In this document: positions 1-12,800 of the stretch, one piece after another | Numbering within the stretch: position 1 is the stretch's first letter | Layout: every line of letters begins with the position of its first letter | Origin: Cylicocyclus nassatus | Lineage: Eukaryota > Nematoda > Chromadorea > Rhabditida > Strongylidae | NCBI GenBank assembly: GCA_958299035.1 | Contig: CATQJL010000316.1 | Span: 92,216,443-92,280,442, forward strand | Reading direction: 5' to 3' | Length of the DNA stretch: 64,000 bases | Notes under the pieces: generated by a model | The model's input: only the letters and a program-made list of their open reading frames with translations | What the model was told of the DNA's origin: nothing | The model's database searches: none | Translations under genes and position numbers: made by a program

Positions 1-63
1 CTTCTTTGAGAACGAGAACGACATGGTCATTCCAGCAAGGGACAACGTCATCTTTGGTGCACG
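1..63 (+). CDS. Possible upstream exon fragment
   Basis: Frame 2 reads FFENENDMVIPARDNVIFG from the window edge to a possible GTGCAC donor. It looks like coding sequence and could be part of the PDZ gene. Its phase at that donor (1) does not match the exon at 3621 (phase 0), so an additional exon or another donor would be needed. Confidence 0.25.
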
Positions 64-1476
64 TTTTATGAATGAACAAATAAATTGCAAAAAGCAAGTC
101 ACGCGCGCAAATTGCTAGCGTCAGCCACGTTTTTCAAACATTTTCATTCTCTCAGAACTGTTGCGCTTTATAACCTGAAACGTTCAAAAAAGGGATATGG
201 CGGTAACGATACTTTAAATAAGAATATTTCATAGCTAGTTTGATTTTTAACCTCAAAACTTTCACAATTAGAAACAATTAACACTTTCACAATTATCAAC
301 AATTAGAAACAAATTACTTTCACAAGATTATAACTCACGTGGGCTACCTTATAAATCGCGACTCATTTTCAAGGCATGATGGGGGACGGGCTGTGCACGT
401 CGCTAGTGTACACTGTTCGATCATTCATAAGTTCTCTCGCCGTGAAGTAATAACCTTTGAATATAGTGTAGAGATGGCTTCAACTTGCTCACAGTATAAA
501 GCATTCCATACTCGCACTCAGGGATTGGCACGGGGTGGGTAGTTAAAAATGCAAAAAACGAAGTCCCTCTTGACTTTTGCGGATTTTTACGAAGTCCCCT
601 TTGACCCTCAACCATATTTCCTCTAAAAATCTGAAAAAAAATCTCCAAAAAACGAAACGTCGACTAAAAAACGTCGCAAATTTTGTGTCTTTCAGGCCAC
701 AAAAACGAAACCCCTTTGCTTTTCGTCCCCAAAACGATATCCAGCTTGCAAGCCACCTGTGCCGAGCGCTGCTCGCACTTTGTTATTGTAACGGTAGTTC
801 GAGCCGCTGCGCCTGAGAGTCATTTTTCCTCCTAAAAATTAAGATTAAGATAAAAGTTAATTTGCTTATGCCGAAATCGACCAGATAGGAAGGGGTTGAG
901 GACCGGAGTGTGATTGCACGAAAAGACTTACCTTTGATTTAAGCCGGATTGGCGGGTGGTGGATGAAGCTCACGTCCGCGCGCTCGCCTCTGGCTCTGCC
1001 TCTTCGCGATCGTGCTCTCTGACGAAGCTCCGCCATGCTCGTGGCGAGGAAATGATCGGAGAGCACGTTCACGAAAGAGGTGCAGAGCCCAAGCAGCCCC
1101 GCCCTCTAGCCGCTGATCCTGTTTAAGCAGAGCGTATGTTCTTAGAGCAGGGCCCGGCACGAGGTGGGCAGACGGGGGTTTCCAAAACGAATTCCCCTTT
1201 GACCCCAATAGTTTTTACGAATACCCCCTTGAGGCCAAAAATGCGCTTTGTGCTTGTGGAACGAGAGCACCGGCCACACTTCGCCTAATAGCGCTCAAAA
1301 GCGCCCAAAATGCTCAAATTCGTCTAATTACTCCTCACCTGTATCAAGATAGAAAACAGGAAGAAGAATAAGCAAGGGAAATGATGAAGGAATGGAAAAA
1401 TATCAAAGGAACGCAGACATAGGACTGAGAGACGCCGTTCCCGCGCGTATCGATTGACTGGGGGCGCGCTTTCCAT
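64..1476. other. Non-coding stretch with dispersed repeat fragments
   Basis: No supported exon. Repeated phrases such as AAAACGAAGTCC...CTTTGACC (about 560-610 and 1185-1235) and a GTGCCGGGC/GAGGTGGGC motif (about 750, 1150 and 2900) mark relics of a dispersed repeat. Open frames here are short and show no protein resemblance. Confidence 0.4.
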
Positions 1477-1975
1477 CTTACGAGGGAAGGATACTTGGTG
1501 ACCGTGGCCTTTTGCAATGAGATGCATACCAGTAGGTGCGTCTTGGAACGCTGATTCTAAATCTATGTTCATTATCTGCTGTGCGACTCCCTGAACGAAG
1601 TCATGGACTTTCTTCCATATTGATTTTGCGAGATTTAGGAGGTCAAAACCGTCAGTATCCAGGCTTTTTGGAGTTTTATTGGTGACAGTTTTCCTGAACT
1701 TACCGTAAAGCTTTACTTCATTTGTACGTTCTTTTGTAGTGCGTAAGCGAACACTTTAACGATATTGGTGAGTCCTGCATCAAAAACAGTGCAAATTTTA
1801 ATGACAAAAAATGTTCATAACTTCTTTCGGAAGAGCGCACAGCAGACAACGAAAACAGATTTACAATGAGCGCTTCGACAACGAAAACAGATTTACAATG
1901 AGCGCTTCAAGATGCATACAATAGTTACGTTTCATTTCAAAGAGCCATGGTCACCAAGTATCCTTTCCTTGTTAG
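1477..1975. repeat. MITE family B copy 1
   Basis: Inverted ends CTTACGAGGGAAGGATACTT and CTAACAAGGAAAGGATACTT (reverse complement of the right end) continue to TGGTGACC. The left interior carries the family phrase AACGCTGATTCTAAATCT. Other copies are at 13577, 34682, 42534 and 62077. Confidence 0.75.
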
Positions 1976-2919
1976 AAAGCTAGGCTGCTGATGCGATTTT
2001 GGGCTCTAACAAAGACAAGAGGGGGGGTTTAGGGACTAGAATCTTACCATATAGTAAACTTTAGGTGAACAACAGATTTATATAAAAATTTTGGAAAAAT
2101 TATGTGAATTGAAAGTTTTGCCCACCTCAGGTGGGCATTAGGTGGGCAATTGCCCACCTAATTTGGAAAAAGGTTAAGCACGCTCTTCATTCACATAAGC
2201 TTTTCATAATTTTTCATACATTGTTCCTTAGTCCTACTGCGCGTGTACACACCAAGTCTCGCGCGATTTCGTTTTCTCTGCGCTGCAAACGAGCCATTTT
2301 TCCATTTTCTTGATAGTGGGAAATTTTCAGAAAAAAGCTTGCCACAACCTTCATTCACATAATTTTTCAATGAAACTTCTAAGATAAGCCCTACAGGCCC
2401 GTGTTCATCTACCTACCTAGTTTCATACCGTATGGTCATCTGTGCGCTGCAAACGAACCATTTGAATTCACATCTTCATTTACCAATTTTGCGAATTTTT
2501 TTGGAAAAAATTCTTATTACACCTCATTCACATAAGTTTTTCATAACATTTCATGCTTTGTTTCTACTAGCCTCTCTTTGTTCGCCTACGTAATTTGGTG
2601 CTATAACATTACGCCTGCATTGACTGATCGTGTAATCATGCTGTTCTATGGCATCGCTCATGCGACGTCGCGCACGCGGCAATTAGCGGCAACGCGGCGT
2701 AGTGCGCGCGAAGTCTGCTGTGCGTTGAGGTTTATGAAAACTATTTTCCGATGAATTAGATGTATAAGGTAAGCATGATTCGACCTTCTTTTGCTTGCAC
2801 TTGGAATCTTCTTCCGGGGTTCCGCCCCGGATCCCGCAAAAATGATATCCCCTTTGCTTTTTGGTCCCAAAACGATTTCCAGCTTGTCATTTGCCCACCT
2901 CGTGCCGGGCCGTGCCTTA

Positions 2920-3535
2920 AAGGCACCCCCCCCCAAAATCAAAGTTGATGAGATTCTGATGCTGTGTCATAACGGGGCCTCTAACCAAGCAATAGCCCAA
3001 ATCACGTTGCAAAAGATGAATTCTGAGGCGAGGATTCTCCAGAAGGTAGAGGCGGCTCAGCTGGCTCCGCCTGTCACCATGGGTGGTCTAAAGAAAATAA
3101 CAAAAGCGGACTTTAGTTTAGATAGAGATGTCAAAAATTGGTAATCATAGTGAAGGATTTATGGCCACTCTAGGTACAGGGCTCCTAAATTGCAGAGTCG
3201 TTTGCACCAGCGGTCGCGCGACCGCGTCGCGCCCGGGCATCAATGGCGCCGCCTTGATCGATGGCGCCGGCGCCGCCAAAATGCCCGGGCGCTACGCGGT
3301 CGCGCGACCGCTGGTGCAAACGACTCTGCAATTTAGGAGCCCTGTATATTAAAGCCCGGTTCTGGAGTTCAGATCCTTAGACCACCCATACTGATGGGCG
3401 GAGTCAGCCGAACCGCTTCTACCTGGAGAGATTTTCTCATATCAAAACTCACCTTTTGCGGCGAGATTTGGGCGACCGCTTAGGGGCCTATTATCATACA
3501 TCATCTCACCGTAATTTGAGTGGACGGTGCTTTTC
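2920..3535. repeat. Dispersed repeat family A with a nested palindrome
   Basis: Left arm has AAAGGCACC then GATTCTGATGCTGTGTCATA and GGGGCCTCTAAC. The right arm is its imperfect inverse (TAGGGGCCTATTATCATACA). The interior shares TTAGACCACCCA and GATGGGCGGAG with copies at 17541, 28235 and 35373. A 172-bp palindrome sits inside. Confidence 0.65.
3175..3346. repeat. 172-bp GC-rich near-perfect palindrome
   Basis: TACAGGGCTCCTAAATTGCA at the left is exactly repeated in reverse complement at the right end. The arms continue through GAGTCGTTTGCACCAGCGGT into a CGCG-rich core. The TACAGGG end is like mariner-type termini. Confidence 0.85.
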
Positions 3536-3620
3536 ACACCGTGTGATTGCACGAATCTCAAAGCAGTTCTATCGCCTTCAAATCTAATAGAAATGTCCTA
3601 CATGAGTTCTCTTCTTTCAG

Positions 3621-3861
3621 TCAGGACCATTGATTGTTTCGGATGTATCCAGCTCGGAAGCGCATGATGAAGAACCAAGTACCTCATGTGCCCAAGTTAG
3701 TTGATACTTACATGGGTAACTGTTTTGCTGCATGCAATGCCTTCTACTTAATTCATTCTTTTAGTATCCTCCATCCACAGCATCAAATGCGGCGACAGTA
3801 GCCTTCAGCGCGGCAGATCTATCAAAGGACGCCGAAGATCCCGAATCAGAAACAAGATTCG
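3621..3861 (+). CDS. mpz-1: PDZ scaffold exons 1-2: acidic Ser-rich linker
   Basis: Exon 3621-3695 follows a strong CTTCTTTCAG acceptor and ends at GTTAGT. It encodes 25 residues starting [20 protein letters not shown]. Exon 3765-3861 follows ATTCTTTTAG and encodes 32 residues including [17 protein letters not shown], ending in phase 1. Both are low-complexity, acidic linker sequence as expected between PDZ domains. There is no initiator here: the reading frame continues from an upstream exon not identified in this window. Confidence 0.7.
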
Positions 3862-6800
3862 GTTACACTAGCAGTGAGATTCGCATAGCTTGTTTGTAGC
3901 TTTGCATTTGAGCAGTCCACCCCATAATTTAGAAAAGATTCAACGAAAATACGGACATCTACCTGGCGATGTGATGTTAGTATCATGTGAAAAAGTTCCT
4001 GAAGCGGGCTTAGGCATATCTCTTGCTGGAAATCGTGATCGCGATAAAAACAGTACATTTGTTTTATCTGTAAAGGTACAGTGCCCACTTACTGTAAGAG
4101 CTGGAGATGAACTTCTTGAGGTAGAGTGGTCATGTAGCGACTATATCACTCTTTCAAAGAAAAGTTACGTATAGGTCAACGGACGCGTGCTTGTCGGCCA
4201 ACCTCATATCATTGCGTCGTCTATCATTCGACAATGTTGTGAAAAAGGCGAAGGTTTGGAGATTGTCTTATGTCGACGAAATGGCTCGATGGTATGTGCT
4301 TTAGCCGTTTATATTTCTAGCTACATTATCTGTCGAAATCGTATCAAAATCGCTTTTGAGAACGATTTAGCTGCACAACAAAACTAGTGTCGTCTCTATT
4401 GATTGACGTTTCGCTATGGCCTAAATGCATAGATGATAAATGCCGTAAAAAACCGTATCAGGGCTCAGAAAAGTCTTCATTGCGTCAGTAAACCAAAAGC
4501 TACAAAAATACTAGGGTGATCCAAAAGTAATGGAACACCTAGAGAATAAATGTTTTCTCAAACAAAAAATCGTGGATGTCCAGCTTTGGAAAGTGCTAGT
4601 ATAGTTGACTGCACAGAACCGCCCGGATTGAACGCCCGCGCGCGTGTCTCTGGCGGGCTAACATTGGCATTCGCGCGCATGAGCCATCATAGCGCCTGTA
4701 CACGGCAGCCGCGTTGCAGGCACGCTCGCTGGCGTTCAGTCTACAGCGACTCGGGCGAGGCGCATTGTAAAAGTACAGGAAGCAGGGCCTTCATCTATGT
4801 AGAAAGTTTCACGCTATACATCTGTGGTAAGCTGACGTGACATTTAAAGACATCTGGTAACTGGCAAGTCGCGACCGTGAAGTATATGCGGGCCTGTCAT
4901 AACTAAAGCTCGTATCTATCGGTTTACCACAATTGATAGGCCGATAGCGCCCGATTTTGAAATGCTTGCGAGTCTCAAAAATTTCGAGTGCACTGTGAAC
5001 AAAACTCTTATGTATCATCTACTGAACAAAACTTTAGTCGTTTCGAAGGTTCTTTCCGTTTTTTCAATCTGTCATAAAAACGCATGGAATAAAGGCTGGC
5101 AAACGCTCTAAGCAAAATCAGGCGCAGTTTTTCTTCCTGTTCAAAACAGTCATGTTTTCGGACCATTCACTTCGGTGGTTTCTAACAATAAGATAATTGC
5201 CAAAATTTCGAACCAGTGGTTTGTACCATTCCCAACTTTGATTATTTTCAAAATCTTCCTTTCAGACTTCTGGAAAAGCTTTGATATCATTCAGATAGCG
5301 TAAACAAAGTGTAATGCAATGTAATTTCTCGGCATCCTCAATTAGCTTCTTGGAATTTTTTAGGATAACTTTGCCAAAACTCTTCATTTTCGCGCAAAAT
5401 TTTGGGTCGGTGCAAAAGTTTTGTCAGTTTTTTGAAATGACCCGCAAATCCCATACAGTGAAAATAAACAAATTTTCCATTTGTATCCGATAATTCCTTC
5501 TTTTTTTCAGGTGCCCTATATGCAATGTGGTTCATTGAGATAGTGCTGAGATAACAGCTGGAAATTACAACCCTTCGTTCGCCATGTCCAAATTTCGCTA
5601 ATTTGCAAAATTTTTGTTTGAGACTTCTGGGGGAACTTTAGTAACTAGCAGTTAAAGAAACCTTTTGCCAACTGAACCAATTTCTTGCACTTCTGTGGCC
5701 TGTATTCCAGAATTGTTACAATATGTTCCGCTTATTCTCACGTTGTAGAACGTGAAGTGACAAACAGTTCAGGTACGATTCGATGATCTTTTTCTTCTCT
5801 TTTGAACAGTTTCCTTTTCCTGGCAAGACATGCGATATTTACGCGGAAAATAGCAGTATTTCTCTATTACACGAGTGCGCACTGACAAATCCTAAGTTTC
5901 AAAATCTCCATATTTTGGAGCGAAATTTGCTCATTTACTTTGTAAGCTCAGTAATAGTCATAATCGAGTCTTATAACCTCATTGATTTGAAGATTTTGCA
6001 GTGTTTAGTGCAATGATAGGTCATGATTTTTCCAAAACTCAAGACTTTTGAAAAATTATTTTTGAAAATCTTAGAAGAATAGCTAAAAAAGAAAAAAATT
6101 GCTTTGTTTGGGAGAAGGTTTGCCCTATCTGCTGGCTATTAAAGCTATCCCAAAAGTTTTAAACAAAAAATATTAAATTTAACGAAAGTTGGACATAATG
6201 AAAACGAAAGGTCAGCGCTCTCTCAACCGATCACACTGGAGAAAAAGCAGCTGGAAAGAGAAAGAAATCCTGCATCGGATACAACTTGAAATATTTGTTT
6301 ATCTCTACTATTCGGGATTCGCGGGTCATTTCAGAAACTGACAAAACTTTTGCACCGATCTAATACACAAACGGTCCAAACGCTAGGAAATCGTCGGAAT
6401 TTGAAACTTGCAAAGATAGATTATGATAACACACTAACTTTACAAAGGACTAGAGCGTTTGTCGTTTCAAAATATCAAACCTCGCATTCAATAAGTACAG
6501 CATGAGGCGGGTTCAAAATCAGGGATTTTGACAATTTCATCACCAAATACCGAATTGGGAAGAAAAAACGCATTTATCAAAAAGGGGAAAAGAAAGGTGC
6601 ATCGAATGACACCTAAGTTGTGCTTCGTTTGATGTTCTGTGACTTTTGGGATGACCAAATGTTGAATTTGATAGCATCAGGAGTGTAGCTAAAAAGATTT
6701 TGAAAGCCAGCTATAGATGCCAAAAATCTCACTGCACTGCACTTTGTTTACGCTATGTGACTGCTATCAAAGCTTTTTCAAAAGTTTAGAAGGAAGACTC

Positions 6801-9800
6801 TGAAAAATTACGAAGTTCGAACATGATCAAAACTATGGGCTCGAATTTCGACAATTATTCCAGTAACCACAAGAGTAACAAGCACAAGAACATGACTGCT
6901 AAAAAGAGGAAGAAAAGCTGCGTCGGACAGTAGTTGGGACTTTGCCTGTCTTTGTTGTACAAGTTTTTTCTGATAGGTTAAAAAACGGAGAACTTTCGGA
7001 ACGACCTAATATAACTGCAAAGTTTAGCAACCTTCTATTCCTCCCGCTGCAGCTGCAATTTCTTTACTTACACCGTCATTGGCGAAAAATTTCTAACAAT
7101 AAGATAAAAAAGAGAGGCAGTTGTGCAACATGAGTTTTACACAAGAGCGCTCACTAGTGTGGACCTTTGCGGATTAAAAGCATGAGCAACGCAAGGGAAG
7201 AGAAAACATGTCAACACACTAGCTGTTTTTTGTGATTTGGTGGCAATAGCAGTGCAAAATGTCACTTGTCAGCAATCAGTCAATATCCACATCTACTTTT
7301 TTTTTACTATCGCAAGCAGATGGTGGAATGCGGGTTTCCATACAATTCAAAGGTGATCACGGCTGCAAAAAATGCTATCGTGTTTGCGAAAAAAAAACGC
7401 AGACGAAGCGAGTTTGATACTCAGCAGTTGCTCTGCGACAAACTCGAATAATTAGAACAGAATTTCATTCGAATACGAATTCGAATAAAATATTCGCATA
7501 AAACATTCGAATAAAATCTATTCAAAATCTCTTTCTTTGATTATTCGAGTTTTCGAATTTTATTCAAATCCTTGTTTTTTTTGATTATTCGAGTTTCGAA
7601 TTTTATTTGAAGCTCCGCTTTTTGATTGCTCAAGTTTCGAATTTTATTCGAAAATGGAAAATTCCGAACATTTAATTTCGAATGCAAATACTTCAAATGT
7701 TTTATTCGAATGATCGAATTTTTATTTGATTCGGACTCAAGTATAATGCCCAGAGACCTTTGGGGTACAGCAGCACAAATTCAGATTGCGCTGGAAAAAA
7801 GTGTCTGACTTTTCCGAATTGCCGCACGAAGTATTCTAGGATAGAACCTGTGTTGCTGCCAGAATAAAATGCGAAGATCATTCTTATATAAAAGCATACT
7901 ATACTATACTCATACAAATCTCAATTGTAGACGGAAGCAAAAGTAGAAGCGATGAGCGGCCAATTCCCCTTTTTTCGCTTTCGATATGTATTTGCTGGAT
8001 CATTGAAACGCGACATTGTTCTCTTTTCCGTACTTCTATGGGAAACAGATCGGTCAGGAGTTCGTAACGCATTTACGGGATTACTAGCAAGGCGGGTATC
8101 ATGTCGGCAAATCTTTCGCAAAAATTGCCATCCCCCTAAGAACTCATGTATGCCATGGAACTACTAATATTTTAAAAACGTTTTCTACTGATTAGTTTTA
8201 CAGGAGGATGTCGCCGTTCGTTCTGGTGATGAAACAGCCGCCTCCGTAAGTAATCAGGTATGTGCGCATTGTCATCGTTTAGTGTGCTGATAGGCGTCTC
8301 TACTTGTTTACCTCATTTTGTTACGCCTCATTAAGCTTGAATAAGTGCAACACTTTGAAAATTTTATTAGACAAAGAAAAAGTTTGAATGAACATTCAAC
8401 GTGGAAGAAACGGCCTTGCAAAATTCCAGATTACAAACTTCAAGCGCAGTGATCCGCTTTTAATTTTAGATGTGATAATTATTATAGTGCAACTATCTGT
8501 CTGAGTGAAAATCTGTCTGTCACGAAACTCGTAGAAGAAGCTGCAACTAAGCTATTGGGCTGCAACTTTGCATAACATACCGTGCCAGCGTGTAGGCCCA
8601 CCATGCACAAGGACGAGCCGGTTCGATAAGCGGGTCCCTCAAAATTTGCACGTCAAACGGGTCCACGCGCCTTTTGGCAAGCAAAACTGGGTCGCTAATT
8701 CGACTTTTTGCAAAGTTATGATTTGCCTGACAAGTAACTCCGCGCGCCATGATTTCCAAAAAGTGCTCAAAAAGTTTGCTTTTTTGCGAAAACAGCGCCA
8801 AAAAATGATGAACGCGTAGATAGTCGATTTGGCAAGGTTTTATTTGAAAAAACTGAAAAGATTTTTGCACTTAAATGTAGCCCAAGGTGACTATTATCCT
8901 TAGGACGATTATCAAACTAAAATAAATTTAGTAATCCGTTTAAATCCGCATTTGTTTCCTTGCAAGAAAGTTTTTTTTCCTCAGAATTACCGCTCTTACA
9001 TGGAGATGCTTCATGAATGAACAGTTGTTTACGATTCATTTGTGTGCTCAGCATTGCGTGGTGAGTTTCAAAGCCATTCTCATGCGAAAATGAGAAAGGC
9101 ATACAGATAGGGAGACAGTGCGAACCTCCGCGAAGCGGAGGTGACGCACTGGTTAAGGGACGGGCATACTCCACGCGATTTCAGTCGCGACGCGACTTGG
9201 CAATATTCCAACTGTCCATGACTCACCGTAAGCACGTTTTAAATGTACAGAAGATAGGGCACTTTATCAATCCAAGTGAGTTATACACACTATGCATGTG
9301 CAGTTTGCTAGTGTTGGATCTGAAGACTTCTGGCGAATTGCAAATCGCGTCGCGACTGAAATCGCGTGAAGTATGCCCGGCCCTTTACTGATATATGGAA
9401 ACGGATAGCAACACATTCCACTAAGCACTGGAGACCTACTGATGAAATGACAGTGAACAAAGTGAACATAGCGTATGGGGAACTATCATGCATCGGGCTA
9501 CATCAGTCACCCCGCATTCCGCAAGTGTAGATGATACGAACGCAAAAATTCGTGTGGTGACTTCCTCACCCGTTGCAGACTTGTGCTTTGGACTAGCCTC
9601 GGAAGTTCTGCCGCGTAGTCATATTTTCGATACCTAAAGCCATGTACTCCGGTGACCTTCACTTTGAGGGCCATGAGAGGACACAACCTTCACCTGGAAA
9701 AAACAGACTATCCGGGGTGAAGCCTCGGTATTATATTCCTAACTATATCGGAACGAATAAGCAAACCTAGGGAAGAATATCTTTAGATTATCTAAGCGAA

Positions 9801-12800
9801 ACCAAGAACTTGCGTTTTTATAGCCTTTCTTAGACGGAAAAGAAGGTTTCTGTGAAAGTTTTCCCAGAATTCAGGACAACATTTCTCAGTTAACCTCTTA
9901 TTTGACTAAAACTGAGTTCCAGAAGTTTAGGAAAGCTGTTGCAGTTAAACAGAAACGAGAGAATGCGCTTAAATCTTGCGTAGAAATTGCGCACAAAAAT
10001 GGTGGTTTATCTCGTTAATGAGTGATTTTCAATGCTTGGGACGTTGTCAGTGCCCCTCGTCTTGTCATGACGATCAGAACGGTATATAGTGTTGCAGGGT
10101 TTCGTTGTGACCCCACGGAGATCTACGACCACAACCCCGTCGGCTCTGGTCTGTCTCCGCTGCTCGTCTGCGTCTCCGCGCGGCGCGCTACCTCGCTACC
10201 CCAAACGCGGGGCGCGGGGCATTTGGCTCTAGTACCTTTTTCTTCGTTGTTTCGAACCCAGTTTAGCAAGCTATCTATCGTATTGAAGCTCTTGATCTCT
10301 ATCTTCACGCTGACAACGTCCCAAAACCCCATTTTTTTGATTTGGACGAGAAATCCGGCAAAAATCTGTTTTCGAAATGTTGTTTGTTTTTCCTCTAGTT
10401 CAATTCTTTTCATCTGGTTTTTTCGTGCATTCTATAGATCTTGCTTTTGCTCGTAATGCAGACAACGACCCACTGCTTATCTCTTCGATTATGGTGGATT
10501 TTTTTTGTGAAAAATCGTAAAAAGTGCGTTTTTCTTTACCTTGTTCTGTTGCAGTGCTTTCGTAGCGATTTTTTTTTCGGCTTGGGCGATTGTTGCTCAG
10601 AACAATAAGCGCAACAATCCAGACAACGACCCAGCAAACAGGAAAGTCAATGCGGGGGTAAAAATTCAAAGGACGCATCAGAAACTAAATTTGGCTTTGA
10701 CGTGCATTTGGACTTGGGAAAAAAGAAACTTTGCGTTTTCATAACTAGTTTCTTTCTTGTTTATCTACTTCTTGATAATCACTACTTCCGAAACATGTTT
10801 TTCCAAAACAGTCACAAAAAAGAAATCAGCTTTTCCTCGTTTTCCCCGTGTTGCGAATTGCTGGGGAGCGAAAACCTGCGCTTTGAAAAGCCGCCGAATG
10901 AAAGATTTCAAACCTCATCGCAGCGTTTTTATCAATTTCAGCAGTTTTTTTTGCCTTTTATATCTGTTTTAAGTCTTTTTTCTTCTTCTATAAACAACCT
11001 TCACTTTTGACAGCTTGTCTCTAGACTACCCAAGGTATGTGCGTAGCAGTGGCGTACCGAGGGGGGGGGGCGGGGGGGGCGCGCGCCCCCCCCGAGAACG
11101 GGTCGCGAAATTTTTGAAAGTTACTTACATGGGTTATAAAAATGTGCAAGTGACTTGTTTTTACTTGTAAATAATTAAAATAATTTTTAAAATTTTTTAA
11201 AAATTCATTTTAGGCTTATAAAAATTTTTTTTTCGGGGGCGTGGCTGACGCCGCGCCCCCTTTTTCCGGATTTTAGGGGTCGGGGACCCGGAAAAATTTT
11301 GAGAAGCACCCCAAAAAATTTTTCGGAGTGCGTGGCTAACGCCACGCACCTTCTTTAGAAAAAAATTTTTGTCGCGCCCCCCCCGAGCCGAAATCCTGGG
11401 TACGCCACTGGTGCGTAGTTACTGCTCAGATCATGATTGCTCAAAGGATTTGATTTTGCACAACACTGATGAAAATGGCTGCATATGTGACATTATACAA
11501 TTTGTTCAAACGAGATTGATTTATTTCATCCTTTCAAAATAAGTACGTTCAATCATCTTTGTTCTAGAAAGCTGCAGTCATAGGGTTGTTTCAGACTGCC
11601 GCACTGACTGCAGCAGACTGCAGCTGACTGCACTGACTGCAGCTGACCGCACTGACCGCACCGGTCGCAGCCTCTTTTCTTAAAAGAAAACAACCGCGAA
11701 TACCAAAACAGCGTGATTTACGCATAAGAAGATCATAATTTCCATCAGAATTCTTCTCAATCAAATTTTGGCGATAGTTTTCTTTGGTATGTTCGTATTT
11801 GTTCTAATTCCTCCTATCATTGCATATACCTGTTTTGTAACATTCTTAACCGTGTTGTCTTTTGCTTTTACGTATATATTGTTGTTGTTTGTTATAAACC
11901 ACAACTATTTATTCTCTCCGCCTGCATGCTACAGCCGCTGCGGTCGTTACGGTCAGTGCGGTCAGCTGCAGTCTGCTGCAGTCTGCTGCAGTCTGCTGCA
12001 GTCTGCTGCAGTCAGTGCAGTCAGCTGCAGTCTGCTGCAGTCTGCTGCGGTCAGTGCAGACTGCTGCAGTCAGTGCGGCAGTATGAAACAACCCATACTT
12101 CAAGTGTCCCATTATTCACCGCTAACCATAATATTGTTCGAGATTATCGAAAAAAATGAGCTGCATCAGTACCATCACACTAGTAATCACGAGTTCTCCG
12201 TTGTCGATATCTCTCCAATTTTTAAGGAAATGGCATACATTTCATAAGCAGATTTATCGTTACTAATTCTGATGAGGTTTCTGCCTTTATGATGGAGCGT
12301 AACTTACATATAGACCTGCAATCACATGCGATCAAACGTGACGACTCTGAGTCATCGATTGTACCTAGCGCCATTTCAGTCACTACGATAGCTCCCAGTT
12401 TGTAAATGCACTGTGTTTGAAAGCAGCGTCCACCCAAATATGCTCCATAGTCGCTATACAGCGTGAAAGAAAAAGATGTAGATCAACAGCGTTACTCCAA
12501 TACCCTGTATTGCCTTCAAAGAAAATGAATCTGCAATACCGCGACCTTTTTGCGCTCTGCCCCTTTTTTGCGCTCTGCTCATCCAAGGGATGTCCCTGAC
12601 GCGTTCTGACGTGGCAAGCGGATTGGGAGCGCGTACCGCATAGTGTGCTGATATTGCATTTTGTGCGACATTTTGTGCGCATACGATGCGACTAGCGCCG
12701 GGACACTCGTCCACTCGGGAAACGGTCAGGAGGTACGATCGCCGCGAATTTTTCGCGAAGCGAGGCGCAGCGCACTTCAGCCAATGCAATAGCAACATTT

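Noticed and set aside
9488..9633. Open frame with a CATCAG acceptor ([15 protein letters not shown])
   Set aside because: Phase does not match the neighbouring PDZ-gene exons and no clear donor is seen.
11909..12247. Cys/Ser/Gln-rich frames ([11 protein letters not shown])
   Set aside because: Products of CTGCAGT repeat units in a MITE arm.
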